Assembly (NCBI GenBank): GCA_020847735.1 | Contig: JADLBL010000027.1 | Span: 1-57,366, forward strand | DNA length: 57,366 nucleotides | Reading direction: 5' to 3' | From: Candidatus Eisenbacteria bacterium | GTDB taxonomy: Bacteria; Eisenbacteria; RBG-16-71-46 | In this document: piece after piece, positions 8,519-17,013 of the stretch | How positions within the stretch are numbered: position 1 is the first letter of the stretch | How the letters are laid out: every line of letters begins with the position of its first letter | Program-made: the position numbers and the translations under genes | The notes under the pieces: generated by a model | What the model was told of the DNA's origin: nothing | Database searches by the model: none | Seen by the model: only the letters and a program-made list of their open reading frames with translations

Positions 8519-9465
8519 AGGCTCTTGATCCGACCCCAGGTCGTGCCGAACGTCGGTGTCGCGCAGTTGCCGTCGCCGCCGAAGTTCGGCGTCGAGATCT
8601 CGTGCCACTGGGCCGCGCCGTACTGCCCCGGCTGGCCGCAGAACTCGATCGAGTGGCCCGACGCGACGTTGAGGATCGCGGCCCCGGCGGCCCAGAAGCC
8701 GGCGGCCTGCGCGGTCGCCTCGTTCTCCTGTCCGCCGGCGCCCCACTGGACGAAATCGATCATCTGGTCGGCGTTCGCGAGCGACGTGTAGATCGTGTTG
8801 GGCACGTAGAGCGCGACCGAGCCCTGATCCGGCAGGTTGGTGATCGCGGGCAGGTAGAGGTCCGTCGCGCTGTTCGTGCCCGTGGTGTTGCAGTGCAGCA
8901 CGACCCGCCCGCCGCCGGCCACGACGATGTCGGTGGACGCGCCGATCTGCAGCGTCTGCACCGCGAAGCCCGCGACCTTGAGGCGGTACTTGCCGAGGTT
9001 TCCGGCCGCGCCGAGGTTCGCGATTTCGATCAGGTCGAGGTTTCCGGCGGCGTTGAACTGAACCTCGGTCAGGCGGAAATCCGCGACGCCGGCGGCGCCC
9101 GAAGCGACGAGGTTCAGCGTCGCCGCCATCTCGGGGACATGCGGCTGGCAGTAGTAGGGGCGCGAGCCGGTGACCGTGGACTTCCACGAGAAGGTCGCGC
9201 CCACGGGCGAGAAGCCCGTCGGGCTCGAGTTAAAGAGGCCGTCGCCGGTGAGGATCGGATCGGTGTTGAAGTCGCCGCTCGTCACCGTGTGGGCTCCGCC
9301 GGTCCAGACCCAGACGATGTGGTCGCCGAGGTTGGCGCTCGCGCTCGAGGGCGTGAAGGCGTAGTTCGAGACGTTCACGCGGATCTGTCCGGCGCGGAGC
9401 GCGTGCGGAAATGCGAGCGCGGCGACGAGCGCGGCGACGGCGGGCAACGGCCAGCGGTTCCTCAT
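8509..9465 (-). CDS. Secreted cupredoxin (plastocyanin-like) with lamin-tail-like C-terminal domain
   Basis: 318 residues with a Sec signal peptide (1-25). Residues 26-120 form a plastocyanin/azurin-like domain with a complete type 1 copper set: His59 (GGAHTV), Cys106, His109 and Met113 (YYCQPHVPEM). Residues ~125-290 are a beta-rich region of the LTD type (FRLTEVQFNAAGNLDLIEIANLG... SIEFCGQPGQYG... STPNFGG). A CAGGAG Shine-Dalgarno precedes the ATG. It probably carries electrons or binds copper outside the inner membrane; no C-terminal sorting signal was noted. Confidence 0.75.
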   Translation of the reverse strand: MRNRWPLPAVAALVAALAFPHALRAGQIRVNVSNYAFTPSSASANLGDHIVWVWTGGAHTVTSGDFNTDPILTGDGLFNSSPTGFSPVGATFSWKSTVTGSRPYYCQPHVPEMAATLNLVASGAAGVADFRLTEVQFNAAGNLDLIEIANLGAAGNLGKYRLKVAGFAVQTLQIGASTDIVVAGGGRVVLHCNTTGTNSATDLYLPAITNLPDQGSVALYVPNTIYTSLANADQMIDFVQWGAGGQENEATAQAAGFWAAGAAILNVASGHSIEFCGQPGQYGAAQWHEISTPNFGGDGNCATPTFGTTWGRIKSLYR

Positions 9466-9507
9466 GGATGCTCCTGTGGGGTGGCCACCGGCCGGACCGG
9501 GATCAGT

Positions 9508-10230
9508 TCAGGTGGCGCGGGTCTTCGAAGGGGCCGGTGCGGCGACGCGGCGCGCGGCCTTCGCGGGCGGCGCGCTTCGCGCCGCCGGGGCGGCCGCGAC
9601 GCCCGCGGGGCGCCGGCGCGCGGGCTTCGACGGCTTCTTCGCGCGCGGGCGTGCGGCCGGCCGGCTCACCTTCACGTGGAGTTGTTCGATGACGCGGTCG
9701 CCGTCCACGTCCTGCAGGCCGCGAAAGCGGGACTCGAGCGCGAGCAGCGCCTTCTTGCGCGGCAACCCGCCGGCGTAGCCGACCAGCTTGCCGTCGGCGC
9801 CGATCACGCGATGGCAGGGCACGACGATGACGAGCGGGTTCTGGTTCGCCGCGAGCCCGACGGCGCGCGCGGCCCGCGGCTCGCCGATCGCCTTCGCGAT
9901 GTCGCCGTAGCTGCGCGTCTCGCCGTAGGGAATCCCGGCGAGCGCCCGCCAGACGCGGCGCTGATGCTCGCTGCCGGCCGGATCGAGCGGCACCTGAAAC
10001 GTCTTGCGCGTTCCGCAGAAATACTGTTCGACCTGCTCGACGAGCGGTCGAAGTTCGCGGACCGAAGGCTCCCACGTGGCGCCGGGATGGTCGTTCGCGT
10101 GCGCCGCGATCATGCGCTTGAGGCTCCTGCGCTCCATGTATTCGACATAGCGCAGCCCCCGCTCGGTGGCCGCCAGGAACAGCAGGCCGAGCGGCGCGGG
10201 CGCCGACATCACATGGTAGAGAATGCGCAT
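9508..10230 (-). CDS. ogt: Methylated-DNA--protein-cysteine methyltransferase with basic tail
   Basis: 240 residues from ATG 10230. It repairs O6-alkylguanine by suicide transfer to Cys139 in VIVVPCHRVIGADGKLVGYAGG. The DNA-binding helix region RRVWRALAGIPYGETRSYGDIAKAIG is typical. An extra ~50-residue Ala/Pro/Lys/Arg-rich tail (190-240) follows the enzyme; it resembles histone-H1-like tails and probably increases DNA affinity (inference). A TAGACT box ends 8 nt before the ATG, predicting a leaderless transcript. Confidence 0.92.
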   Translation of the reverse strand: MRILYHVMSAPAPLGLLFLAATERGLRYVEYMERRSLKRMIAAHANDHPGATWEPSVRELRPLVEQVEQYFCGTRKTFQVPLDPAGSEHQRRVWRALAGIPYGETRSYGDIAKAIGEPRAARAVGLAANQNPLVIVVPCHRVIGADGKLVGYAGGLPRKKALLALESRFRGLQDVDGDRVIEQLHVKVSRPAARPRAKKPSKPARRRPAGVAAAPAARSAPPAKAARRVAAPAPSKTRAT

Positions 10231-10238
10231 GGCGCGGC

Positions 10239-10244
10239 AGTCTA
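10239..10244 (-). promoter_or_regulatory. -10 box (TAGACT) of ogt, leaderless type
   Basis: TAGACT with 8 nt to the ATG at 10230. Confidence 0.55.
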
Positions 10245-10321
10245 GTGGATATTCCCCGATTCGGCACCACGGTTCGGACGCACCAGCGGCGGGCGACGAA
10301 CGCTGCCTTGCCGGCGCCGGC

Positions 10322-11005
10322 CTAGCCCCGGCGGCCCGGTCGCGGCAGGAGCGCGCCGGTGCGGGCCGCGTAGCGCGACCACTCGTCACCGAAGCGCACC
10401 GCGAGCAGCTTTTCCTCGCGGCGCACGCGGGCGAGCTGCGCGACCAGCATGAGCGCGGGCGCCGGCAGGGCGAGCGCGCTGCCGAAGGCGACGGACCCGC
10501 CGAGGCAGGCGAGCAGCGCTCCCAGGTAGCCCGGGTGCCGCACGAACGCGTAGGGCCCGCCGGTCTCGAGCGTGTGTCCCTTCTGCAGCGCGACGAGCGG
10601 CGAGAAGCGCCGGCCGAGCCGGGCCATGGCCGCGATGCGCAGCCACAGCCCGGCGGCGACCAGCGCGACGCCGCACCAGGAAACGGTGTTCGCCCAGGGC
10701 AGCGTGAACAGGGCGTGCGCCGCGCCGTAGGCGCCGAGCGGCGCGGCCACGAGCGGCAGCACGAACAACGCGAGCATCACGGGCGGATCGGGGCTCGACG
10801 CGGTGGCGTCCTGGCCGCGCACCGGGCGCAGCAACGCGAGCGTGAAACCGGCGAGGCCCCAGACGACGAGCAACGCGAACGCGCGCGGGTCGCGCAGCAG
10901 CAGTCCGGGGTCGCCGAGCCCGAGCGCGAGCAGCGCCGCGTCGAGCGCCAGCACGACGAGCGCCGAGACGACCGAACGCAGCGGATGGGGACGGGGGGCG
11001 TCCAC
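10322..11005 (-). CDS. Isoprenylcysteine carboxyl methyltransferase-like membrane protein
   Basis: 227 residues from GTG 11005, with about five membrane segments. The ICMT/PEMT signature lies in the C-terminal third: KGHTLETGGPYAFVRHPGYLG (SAM-binding and substrate region) and RREEKLLAVRFGDEWSRYAARTGALLP. Bacterial members methylate small lipophilic substrates or isoprenoids; the actual substrate is unknown. The GTG start is supported by a TAGTCT box 8 nt upstream, the same spacing as at ogt. A longer ORF back to 11116 would be proline/arginine-rich and is unlikely. Confidence 0.75.
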   Translation of the reverse strand: MDAPRPHPLRSVVSALVVLALDAALLALGLGDPGLLLRDPRAFALLVVWGLAGFTLALLRPVRGQDATASSPDPPVMLALFVLPLVAAPLGAYGAAHALFTLPWANTVSWCGVALVAAGLWLRIAAMARLGRRFSPLVALQKGHTLETGGPYAFVRHPGYLGALLACLGGSVAFGSALALPAPALMLVAQLARVRREEKLLAVRFGDEWSRYAARTGALLPRPGRRG

Positions 11006-11013
11006 GACGCGGG

Positions 11014-11019
11014 AGACTA
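11014..11019 (-). promoter_or_regulatory. -10 box (TAGTCT) of the ICMT-like gene, leaderless type
   Basis: AGTCCTCTAGTCTCCCGC here is identical to the sequence upstream of the histidine kinase at 38.3 kb, with the same 8-nt spacing to the start codon. Confidence 0.55.
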
Positions 11020-11149
11020 GAGGACTTCCGGCGAATCGGCATCCGCCACCGGGCGCCCTTGCGTCCCTCCGCGCCGAAACCCTACGGTCCTGCCCGGGAT
11101 TTCCGCGCGACCGCATCCGCAGCCCACTTCTTCAGGAGAGCGAAGCGTC

Positions 11150-11695
11150 ATGGACCTTCTCGGCCGGTTCCACCCGCAGATCGTGCACACGCCCGTGGCG
11201 CTGCTGGTCTTCAGCGCCTTCTTCGCGATCGTCGGCCGGCTGTTCGATCGCGAGTGGGTGCGCAGGACGTCGGTGCTGCTGCTGGTGTTCGGTTTCCTCG
11301 GGGCGTTCGCGGCGGTGCAGTCCGGCCAGATCGCGCACCGTGTCCCCGAGCACGAGCAGGGCGTGCCGGAGGACGCCATTGACGGGCACGCCGCGTGGGG
11401 GCGCTACACCCTGTGGGCCTCGGGGGCTGCGGTCGTGGCGTACGTCGTGGCCTCACGCCTGGCCGGCGGAGCGGCGGGCGCCGTCTCGGCGCTCGCGCTG
11501 ATCCTGCAGCTTGCGGCCGCGGCGCTCGTCGGCGTCTCCGGCTTCAAGGGCGGCAAGCTGGTCTACGACTACGGCGCCAACGTGCGCATCGGCGGAACGC
11601 TGGTGCGAAACCCCGGCGCCGACAACCACCGCAGGGCCCCCGGCTCGGGGGCAGCGGGTGGCGAACGCGAAGGCGGGGCGCAACAACAGCCGTAG
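11150..11695 (+). CDS. DUF2231-type membrane protein
   Basis: 181 residues with four hydrophobic segments. The opening FHPQIVHTPVALLVFS and the later SGQIAHRV and GGKLVYDYGANVR are the hallmark of the DUF2231 family, in which the conserved histidines near the membrane suggest haem or metal binding. The last ~35 residues are polar and low complexity. CAGGAGAG lies upstream of the ATG as ribosome site. Function is unknown. Confidence 0.8.
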   Translation: MDLLGRFHPQIVHTPVALLVFSAFFAIVGRLFDREWVRRTSVLLLVFGFLGAFAAVQSGQIAHRVPEHEQGVPEDAIDGHAAWGRYTLWASGAAVVAYVVASRLAGGAAGAVSALALILQLAAAALVGVSGFKGGKLVYDYGANVRIGGTLVRNPGADNHRRAPGSGAAGGEREGGAQQQP

Positions 11696-11737
11696 GCGCG
11701 GCCGCGCGCCACGCGGAGCGATGCGCGCCGCCGCCGA

Positions 11738-13081
11738 TCAGCGGCTCGCGAACACCATCTCGTGCTTCGCCCAGTCGAACGTCACGCGGCGACCGCGGAA
11801 CCATTCCGGACCGAGCACGCCGTCGAGGCGCGCGCCCTCGCTCCACGCCTCGCCCGGATCCATCGCGCCCATCCAGCCGCTCACGCGGTCGCCGACGACA
11901 CCGCCCAGCGCGAGCGTGGGCACCGGCACCTGCGTCCACGGCCGGCCCTGCATGAGCATGCCGGGGCCGCGCATCAGATTCGCCATCTTGCCGGGCCGCA
12001 GCCCGAGCTCGTCGAAGACGTCCGCGGGGCCGCCGAAGCCGGCTCCCGGCAGGCCGGTGCCCACGATCATGGACACGCGCCGCCCGCCGCCGATCGTGCC
12101 CCAGGCGACGAGCTGGTTCTCGGTCCAGCGCTCGAACGGGACGCGCTGTCCCGGCGCCGTCACCGCCGCGCCGGGCCGGGCCAGCTCGATCCTCTGGGCG
12201 CGAAAGTCGAGGGTCACGCCGAAGTGCTCGAGAAAGTCCAGGCCGATGACGAGCCCGATGTCGCGGCCGAGCGGGTTCACGTCGATGCTGTAGCGGTGGA
12301 GTGACGTCGCGGCGAGCGGAACGTTCGCCAGCCCCATGTGCCCCAGCTCGAGCTTCCGCGCGAGGGCGTTGCTCGCGGCCACGCGCGAGCCCAGCCAGAA
12401 GACCGCGCGCTCTCCGGCCAGCCGCTCGACGCCGTTGGCCCGCATCGCCGACGGGTCCACGAGGACGCCGGGCGAGCCCGGGTCGATCGCCGCGAGCACC
12501 ACGTGTCCGTTCAGGCGCGCCTTGACGATCGGCACGGGAAAGGAGCGGACGAAGCCGATGGCGTCGGAGTCCGGTCCCGGCAGCAGCTCGAAAGCCTGGA
12601 CTTCCTGAAGTCGCTCGAGCAGCGGCACCCGGCCCAGGTCGCCGACCGCCTCGGCCAGCGCCGCCGCGCCCTTCCAGTCGCCGGTGCGCAGGCGCGCCGC
12701 GTACAGGTCACGCGCGGCCCCATCGGCGGACCCGGCGGCGACGAGCAGGCTCTCCGCCTCGGGAACGTGATGGCGGTAGAGCGCGATCTTGCCCAGGCCC
12801 GCGAGCGCCGCAGGGTCCGCCGGGCGCACCGCGAGCACCCGCTGCAGCACTCGTTCGGCGTCGTTGAAGCGGCCGAGCCGCACCAGCAGCTGGCCGAGCG
12901 CGCCGAGGCGGACGGGGTCCTCGCCGCGCCCGACGGTGTCGCGTGCCGCCTCGCGCAGCAGTGACTGCGCGTCGCGCCAATTGGTCGGCAGGTCGTCCTG
13001 CGAGCGGGCCGCGGGGACGAAGGCGGCCGCGAGCAGCAACGCGATCAGTGCGGGCAGGACGGAGCGGAGCCGGGTCGTCAT
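11738..13081 (-). CDS. Exported TPR protein with retropepsin-like aspartyl protease domain (probably degenerate)
   Basis: 447 residues: signal peptide (1-27), TPR-like helical repeats (about 36-165), then two halves of an aspartyl-protease-like fold. The first half has AAIDPGSPGVLVD (D200-P-G-S) where families have D-T/S-G; the second has SMIVGTGLPGAGF, with no aspartate at the expected place. VIGLDFLEHFGVTLDF is the usual flap-side motif of this family. The gene starts in the stop codon of the M20 amidohydrolase (ATGA) and is therefore coupled to it. A proteolytic role is doubtful. Confidence 0.65.
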   Translation of the reverse strand: MTTRLRSVLPALIALLLAAAFVPAARSQDDLPTNWRDAQSLLREAARDTVGRGEDPVRLGALGQLLVRLGRFNDAERVLQRVLAVRPADPAALAGLGKIALYRHHVPEAESLLVAAGSADGAARDLYAARLRTGDWKGAAALAEAVGDLGRVPLLERLQEVQAFELLPGPDSDAIGFVRSFPVPIVKARLNGHVVLAAIDPGSPGVLVDPSAMRANGVERLAGERAVFWLGSRVAASNALARKLELGHMGLANVPLAATSLHRYSIDVNPLGRDIGLVIGLDFLEHFGVTLDFRAQRIELARPGAAVTAPGQRVPFERWTENQLVAWGTIGGGRRVSMIVGTGLPGAGFGGPADVFDELGLRPGKMANLMRGPGMLMQGRPWTQVPVPTLALGGVVGDRVSGWMGAMDPGEAWSEGARLDGVLGPEWFRGRRVTFDWAKHEMVFASR

Positions 13082-14265
13082 GACGCGAGGTACCTCTTCG
13101 CCGTGCGCAGGAGAACCTCGGCGCCGATGCGCAGGGCGTCCTCGTCCACGTCGAACTTCGGGTGATGGTGGTCGTGAACGAGCCCGCGCGACTCGTTGCG
13201 CGAGCCCACCGCGATGAAAACGCCCGGGACGCGGGCGAGGATCGCCGAGAAGTCCTCCCCGCCCATGGTGCGCACGTCGTCGCGCACCCGTTCGGCTCCC
13301 ACCACCTCGGCGGCGGCGGCGCGCGCGTGGGCGCACATCGCCGGATCGTTGACCGTCGGCAGGTTGCCGCGCTCGAACAGCACGTCGGTCTCGCAGCCCA
13401 TGGCCTGCGCCACGCCCTTCACCACGCGTTCGAACTGGCCCGGGATCGCCGCCCACAGGTCGCGATCGAAGATCCGGATGGTGCCGTTCATCCACGCGCT
13501 CTCGGGAATGATGTTGAACGCCGTGCCCGCGCGCAGCTGCGTGACGCTCACCACCGCCTGCTGGAACGGATCGGTGTTGCGCGACACGATCGACTGCAGC
13601 GCGGTCACCATGTGCGCGAGGCAGACGACGGGATCGCGGCTGACCTGTGGCATCGCTGCGTGCGCGCCGCGGCCGCGAACGGTCACGGTGAACTCGTCCA
13701 CCGCCGCCATCCACGGCCCGGCGGTCACCCCCACGACCCCCACCGGCAGGTCCTGCCAGACGTGCAGGCCGAAGGCGGCGTCCGGCTTCGTGTCCTCGAG
13801 CAGGCCGTCCTGGATCATCGCCTCGGCGCCGCCCTTGGGGCCGCCGAGCTCTTCGGCGGGCTGGAAGACGAACACGACGTTGCCGGCCAGATCCTTCGCC
13901 CCGGCGACGAGCCTGCGCGCGACCGCGAGCAGGATGCTGACGTGGCAGTCGTGCCCGCACGCGTGCATCTTGCCGTCGGCCTTGGAACGGTAGGGGGTTT
14001 CGTTCAGCTCGTGGATGGGCAGCGCGTCCATGTCGGCGCGCAGCAGCACGGTCCGTCCCGGCCGCGCCCCGCGGAGCGTCGCGACCACGCCGGTGCGGCC
14101 CACCTGGGTGCGCGGTTCGAGTCCCAGCGCCCGCAATCGGGTCGCGACGATGCCCGAGGTGCGCACCTCCTCGAAGCCGAGCTCGGGGTGCTGGTGCAGG
14201 TCGCGACGGACGGCGATCAACTCGTCGGCGTCGGGTCCCGTGAAACCGGGCGTGGCGATGGTCAT
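13078..14265 (-). CDS. M20 family amidohydrolase (N-acyl-amino-acid / hippurate hydrolase type)
   Basis: 395 residues from ATG 14265. Metal-dependent amidohydrolase: LHQHPELGFEE, RADMDALPI, the metal-binding HACGHDCH (C103, H105), QPAEE (E138/E139) and a dimerisation lid between about residues 185 and 295; the late metal-site histidine is in VHDHHHPKFDVDEDAL. It probably removes an acyl group from an N-acyl amino acid or peptide in the cytoplasm. The longer start at 14322 adds a non-homologous basic stretch. It is the first gene of a pair with the TPR protein (4-nt overlap). Confidence 0.87.
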   Translation of the reverse strand: MTIATPGFTGPDADELIAVRRDLHQHPELGFEEVRTSGIVATRLRALGLEPRTQVGRTGVVATLRGARPGRTVLLRADMDALPIHELNETPYRSKADGKMHACGHDCHVSILLAVARRLVAGAKDLAGNVVFVFQPAEELGGPKGGAEAMIQDGLLEDTKPDAAFGLHVWQDLPVGVVGVTAGPWMAAVDEFTVTVRGRGAHAAMPQVSRDPVVCLAHMVTALQSIVSRNTDPFQQAVVSVTQLRAGTAFNIIPESAWMNGTIRIFDRDLWAAIPGQFERVVKGVAQAMGCETDVLFERGNLPTVNDPAMCAHARAAAAEVVGAERVRDDVRTMGGEDFSAILARVPGVFIAVGSRNESRGLVHDHHHPKFDVDEDALRIGAEVLLRTAKRYLAS

Positions 14266-14349
14266 GAACGGGCCTCGGGTGGTGGCCGGGAGCGAACGGC
14301 GATGCGCGGCGCATCTTGCCATCGCTGAGCGGCCGCCACCAAGAAGCGC

Positions 14350-14377
14350 CGCGGGCCGGAGTCGCCTCCGGCCCGCG
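14350..14377 (-). terminator. Hairpin terminator after the lipoprotein gene
   Basis: A 12-bp perfect GC stem (CGCGGGCCGGAG / CTCCGGCCCGCG) with loop TCGC lies 24 bp past the lipoprotein stop. No U-run follows. Confidence 0.5.
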
Positions 14378-14401
14378 CGTCCGCCCGAAACCTGCCGCGG
14401 A

Positions 14402-14953
14402 CTACCAGCCCGCCTTGCCGTCCGTCTCGACGCGATAGGTCGAGAAGTGCGAGAGCGGGGCCGTGATCGAAACGGTCGCGAGGTTCACCGACACGCCGCC
14501 GCAGCGTTCCCAGCTCGAGGAATCCGGGTTCCACCAGGACAGGTACGACAGCGACACCAGCGTGGGCTCCATCGGCCTGGCGTCGGCGACGAGCAGCACC
14601 GGAACGAGGAAGCGGTTGCGCTCCTCGGGCGTGATGCTCAGCTCGACGACCGGCCTGGTGACGTCGGGCTGGCGCACGGTGACGATGGCGTCGCCCGAGA
14701 GCGCGCCGACCGGGATCACGACCCGGAAGTTACCCGCCGCGACGGTGCCGCCGAGCAGGGCGCGCACGTACTTGGACCGCGAGACGCTTACCGCCGGCGC
14801 CGGGGTTTCGGTCGAGGTCGAGTCGGTGTTGCCCGAGGGCGGACCGCCGGCCGGAGGCTCCGCGGGCGAGGTCGGCAGGCTCGAGCAGCCCGCCACGAAC
14901 AGTCCCGCGGCCAGCACCAGCGAAAGCGCGCCAAGCAGGGGTCGGGTCGTCAC
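14402..14953 (-). CDS. Putative lipoprotein, ZU5/beta-sandwich-like
   Basis: 183 residues from GTG 14953, supported by a GGAGGAA ribosome site. The signal peptide ends in a clear lipobox VAGC (Cys23), followed by a Ser/Pro/Thr-rich linker to about residue 60. The remainder (about 65-180) is beta-rich (VAAGNFRVVIPVGALSGDAIVTV... LSHFSTYRVE), resembling ZU5-type domains seen in envelope proteins of uncultured phyla. A role in the envelope is inferred; no enzyme motif is visible. Confidence 0.7.
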   Translation of the reverse strand: MTTRPLLGALSLVLAAGLFVAGCSSLPTSPAEPPAGGPPSGNTDSTSTETPAPAVSVSRSKYVRALLGGTVAAGNFRVVIPVGALSGDAIVTVRQPDVTRPVVELSITPEERNRFLVPVLLVADARPMEPTLVSLSYLSWWNPDSSSWERCGGVSVNLATVSITAPLSHFSTYRVETDGKAGW

Positions 14954-15234
14954 GTTCGGGTTCCTCCGGGGTTCGCTCCAGGCGCTCCGCCGGCGATACG
15001 GGCTTCGGCGGGGCGTCTCATGCCGGACCTGTAGCGCAACGACCGTTCCCCGCGGGGCACGCCGGCGCCGTGCGCCCCGCCCGGCGTGCGATTCGCAACC
15101 TCCGTTGGCGGCGAGGAGCTTGCGGGCGCGCCTCGCGCCCCGCGAGGCGGGCGCGTGCAGGACGCTCTCCGCGGCCATGGCGGTCGCTGGGGCGACAGCC
15201 GCAGCCGCTGCGGGATTCGCCCCGAAATAGCGGC

Positions 15235-15262
15235 GGGGCCGCGGCATTGCTGCCGCGGCCCC
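15235..15262 (-). terminator. Hairpin terminator after the first OmpA gene
   Basis: A perfect 12-bp stem GGGGCCGCGGCA / TGCCGCGGCCCC with loop TTGC, 27 bp downstream of the stop. Confidence 0.55.
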
Positions 15263-15288
15263 TTGCCGTGCGGAGAGTTCGATCGGCG

Positions 15289-16755
15289 CTACTTCGTGAG
15301 CAGCTTGCGCTTCTCGATTTCCTTCTTGAGGACGTCCTTGTTGGTCACCACGAACTCGACGCGGCGGTTCTTCGCCATGTTGAGCGCGTTGTTGTTCGGG
15401 GCGATCGGCCGCGACTCGCCGTAGCCCTTCGCGGTCAGCTGGTTCGGATCGATGTCCGGGAAGGTGGTCAGCAGGTACGAACGCACCGACTGCGCCCGGG
15501 CCTCGGACAGCTTCTGGTTCGACGCCGCCGTGCCGCGCGAGTCCGTGTGCCCGCCGATCTCGATGTTCAGCTGCTTCCACTTGCGGAGCACCGTCCCGAC
15601 CTCGTTGAGCGCCGGGTAGGAGTCCGGAAGCAGGTCGGACTTGCCGGTCTCGAAGTTGACGCCCTGCAGCCGGATCATGCCGGTGTCGAGCAACTGCGTT
15701 TCCTTCTCGGTCACTTCGATCGGGCAGCCCTCGGAATCCACCTTGAGGCCGGCCGGGGTGTTGGGGCACTTGTCAATGCCGTCGAAGACGCCGTCACCGT
15801 CGGAGTCCGTCGGACAACCCTTGGCGTCCACCGTCGCGCCGGTCGGGGTGTTCGGGCACTGGTCGAGGCCGTCGAGCACGCCGTCGCCGTCGGAGTCCTT
15901 CGGGCAACCGGTGACGTCCACCGTCGCGCCCTTGGGCGTGTCCGGGCACTTGTCGATGCCGTCGTAGACGCCGTCGCCGTCGGAGTCCTTCGGGCAGCCC
16001 GAGGCGTCCACCGTCGCGCCCTTGGGCGTGCCGGTGCACTTGTCGAGGCCGTCATAGACGCCGTCGCCGTCGGAGTCCGTCGGGCAGCCGGTCGCGTCCA
16101 CGGTCGCGCCCGCGGGCGTGTCGGGACACTTGTCCTTCTTGTCGGGAACGCCGTCGCCGTCGGTGTCCTTCGGCGTGCCGCCCCAGGCGAAGTCGAGTCC
16201 TGCCCACAGCTGCTGGTCGGCCTTGTTCGAGCGCGTCCAGTGCTCGTGCGGAACGCTGAGGACGTTGCGGCCCTCGAGCCGCAGCGCCATGTGGTCGCCC
16301 ATCCACGCGCGCCAGCCCAGCGCCTGCTCGAAGGTGCCGAAGTGCGACTCCTCGACGCCGGTCACGTCGGTGTCGTAGCGGACGTAGCCGCCGCCGGCGG
16401 CGAGGTACGGCCCGCCGATGTTCCAGGTGACGGGCGTGAACATCAGGTTGCCGGAGACGTTGAGGACCGTCGCCTCGTCACCGCGGGCGTTGTCCTCCTT
16501 CGGCTTCGAGTACGCGCCGGCCGCTTCGAGGCCCCACCAGGTGTTGAGGCGCGCGCCCACCCGGGCGCCGAAGACGGGCGCGTCCTTGAGGGGTGCGTCG
16601 GTCGGATAGAGATGCTTGTCCGAGAAGAGGCCGTAGCCCGCCATGGGAGTGATCCAGTAGAGGCTTCCCTCCGGAGCGGCGGCGCTCGCGATGCCGGCGG
16701 CGAACGCGCAGGCACCCGCGAGCAGGAACGTAGTGAGTGCGATACGGAAGCGCAT
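15289..16755 (-). CDS. OmpA-family outer-membrane protein with five TSP3 calcium repeats (paralogue 1)
   Basis: 488 residues: signal peptide (1-26), an eight-stranded-barrel-like region (about 30-192), five exact 30-residue thrombospondin type 3 repeats (197-346; unit DSDGDGVYDGLDKCPDTPKG...), then an OmpA C-terminal peptidoglycan-binding domain (about 355-480) with VNFETGKSDLLPDSYPAL, IEIGGHTDSRGTAASNQKLSEARA and KNRRVEFVV. It anchors the outer membrane to peptidoglycan; the repeats should bind calcium. AGGAGGT precedes the ATG. It has the same architecture as the gene at 21.8-23.3 kb. Confidence 0.88.
   Translation of the reverse strand: MRFRIALTTFLLAGACAFAAGIASAAAPEGSLYWITPMAGYGLFSDKHLYPTDAPLKDAPVFGARVGARLNTWWGLEAAGAYSKPKEDNARGDEATVLNVSGNLMFTPVTWNIGGPYLAAGGGYVRYDTDVTGVEESHFGTFEQALGWRAWMGDHMALRLEGRNVLSVPHEHWTRSNKADQQLWAGLDFAWGGTPKDTDGDGVPDKKDKCPDTPAGATVDATGCPTDSDGDGVYDGLDKCTGTPKGATVDASGCPKDSDGDGVYDGIDKCPDTPKGATVDVTGCPKDSDGDGVLDGLDQCPNTPTGATVDAKGCPTDSDGDGVFDGIDKCPNTPAGLKVDSEGCPIEVTEKETQLLDTGMIRLQGVNFETGKSDLLPDSYPALNEVGTVLRKWKQLNIEIGGHTDSRGTAASNQKLSEARAQSVRSYLLTTFPDIDPNQLTAKGYGESRPIAPNNNALNMAKNRRVEFVVTNKDVLKKEIEKRKLLTK
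15718..16167 (-). repeat. Five 90-bp tandem repeats (TSP3 coding)
   Basis: Five in-frame 90-bp units, each encoding a 30-residue D-x-D-x-D-G calcium-binding repeat. They are similar to the units at 22,301-22,750. Confidence 0.9.
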
Positions 16756-17013
16756 GGGGTCCACCTCCTGCGGGCCGAGAGCTGCGGAACTCGAAGTCGT
16801 GCGAGGTGCGGGTCCGTTCGGGGCCGGACGATAGGCGGAACACCCGCAGGCGGCAAGCCGGGCGACCCGCGGGAGGCGCCGGAACACCGTTCGTCCGCCT
16901 CGAAGGACCGTTCGGCGCACGCGCCTCGCCGGCGCACGCCGCCGCGGGCATCCTGCCCCTCCGACGCCGCGAACCCGATCGGTTCGCACGGACACGGGGC
17001 GGAGGAGGCCGGC

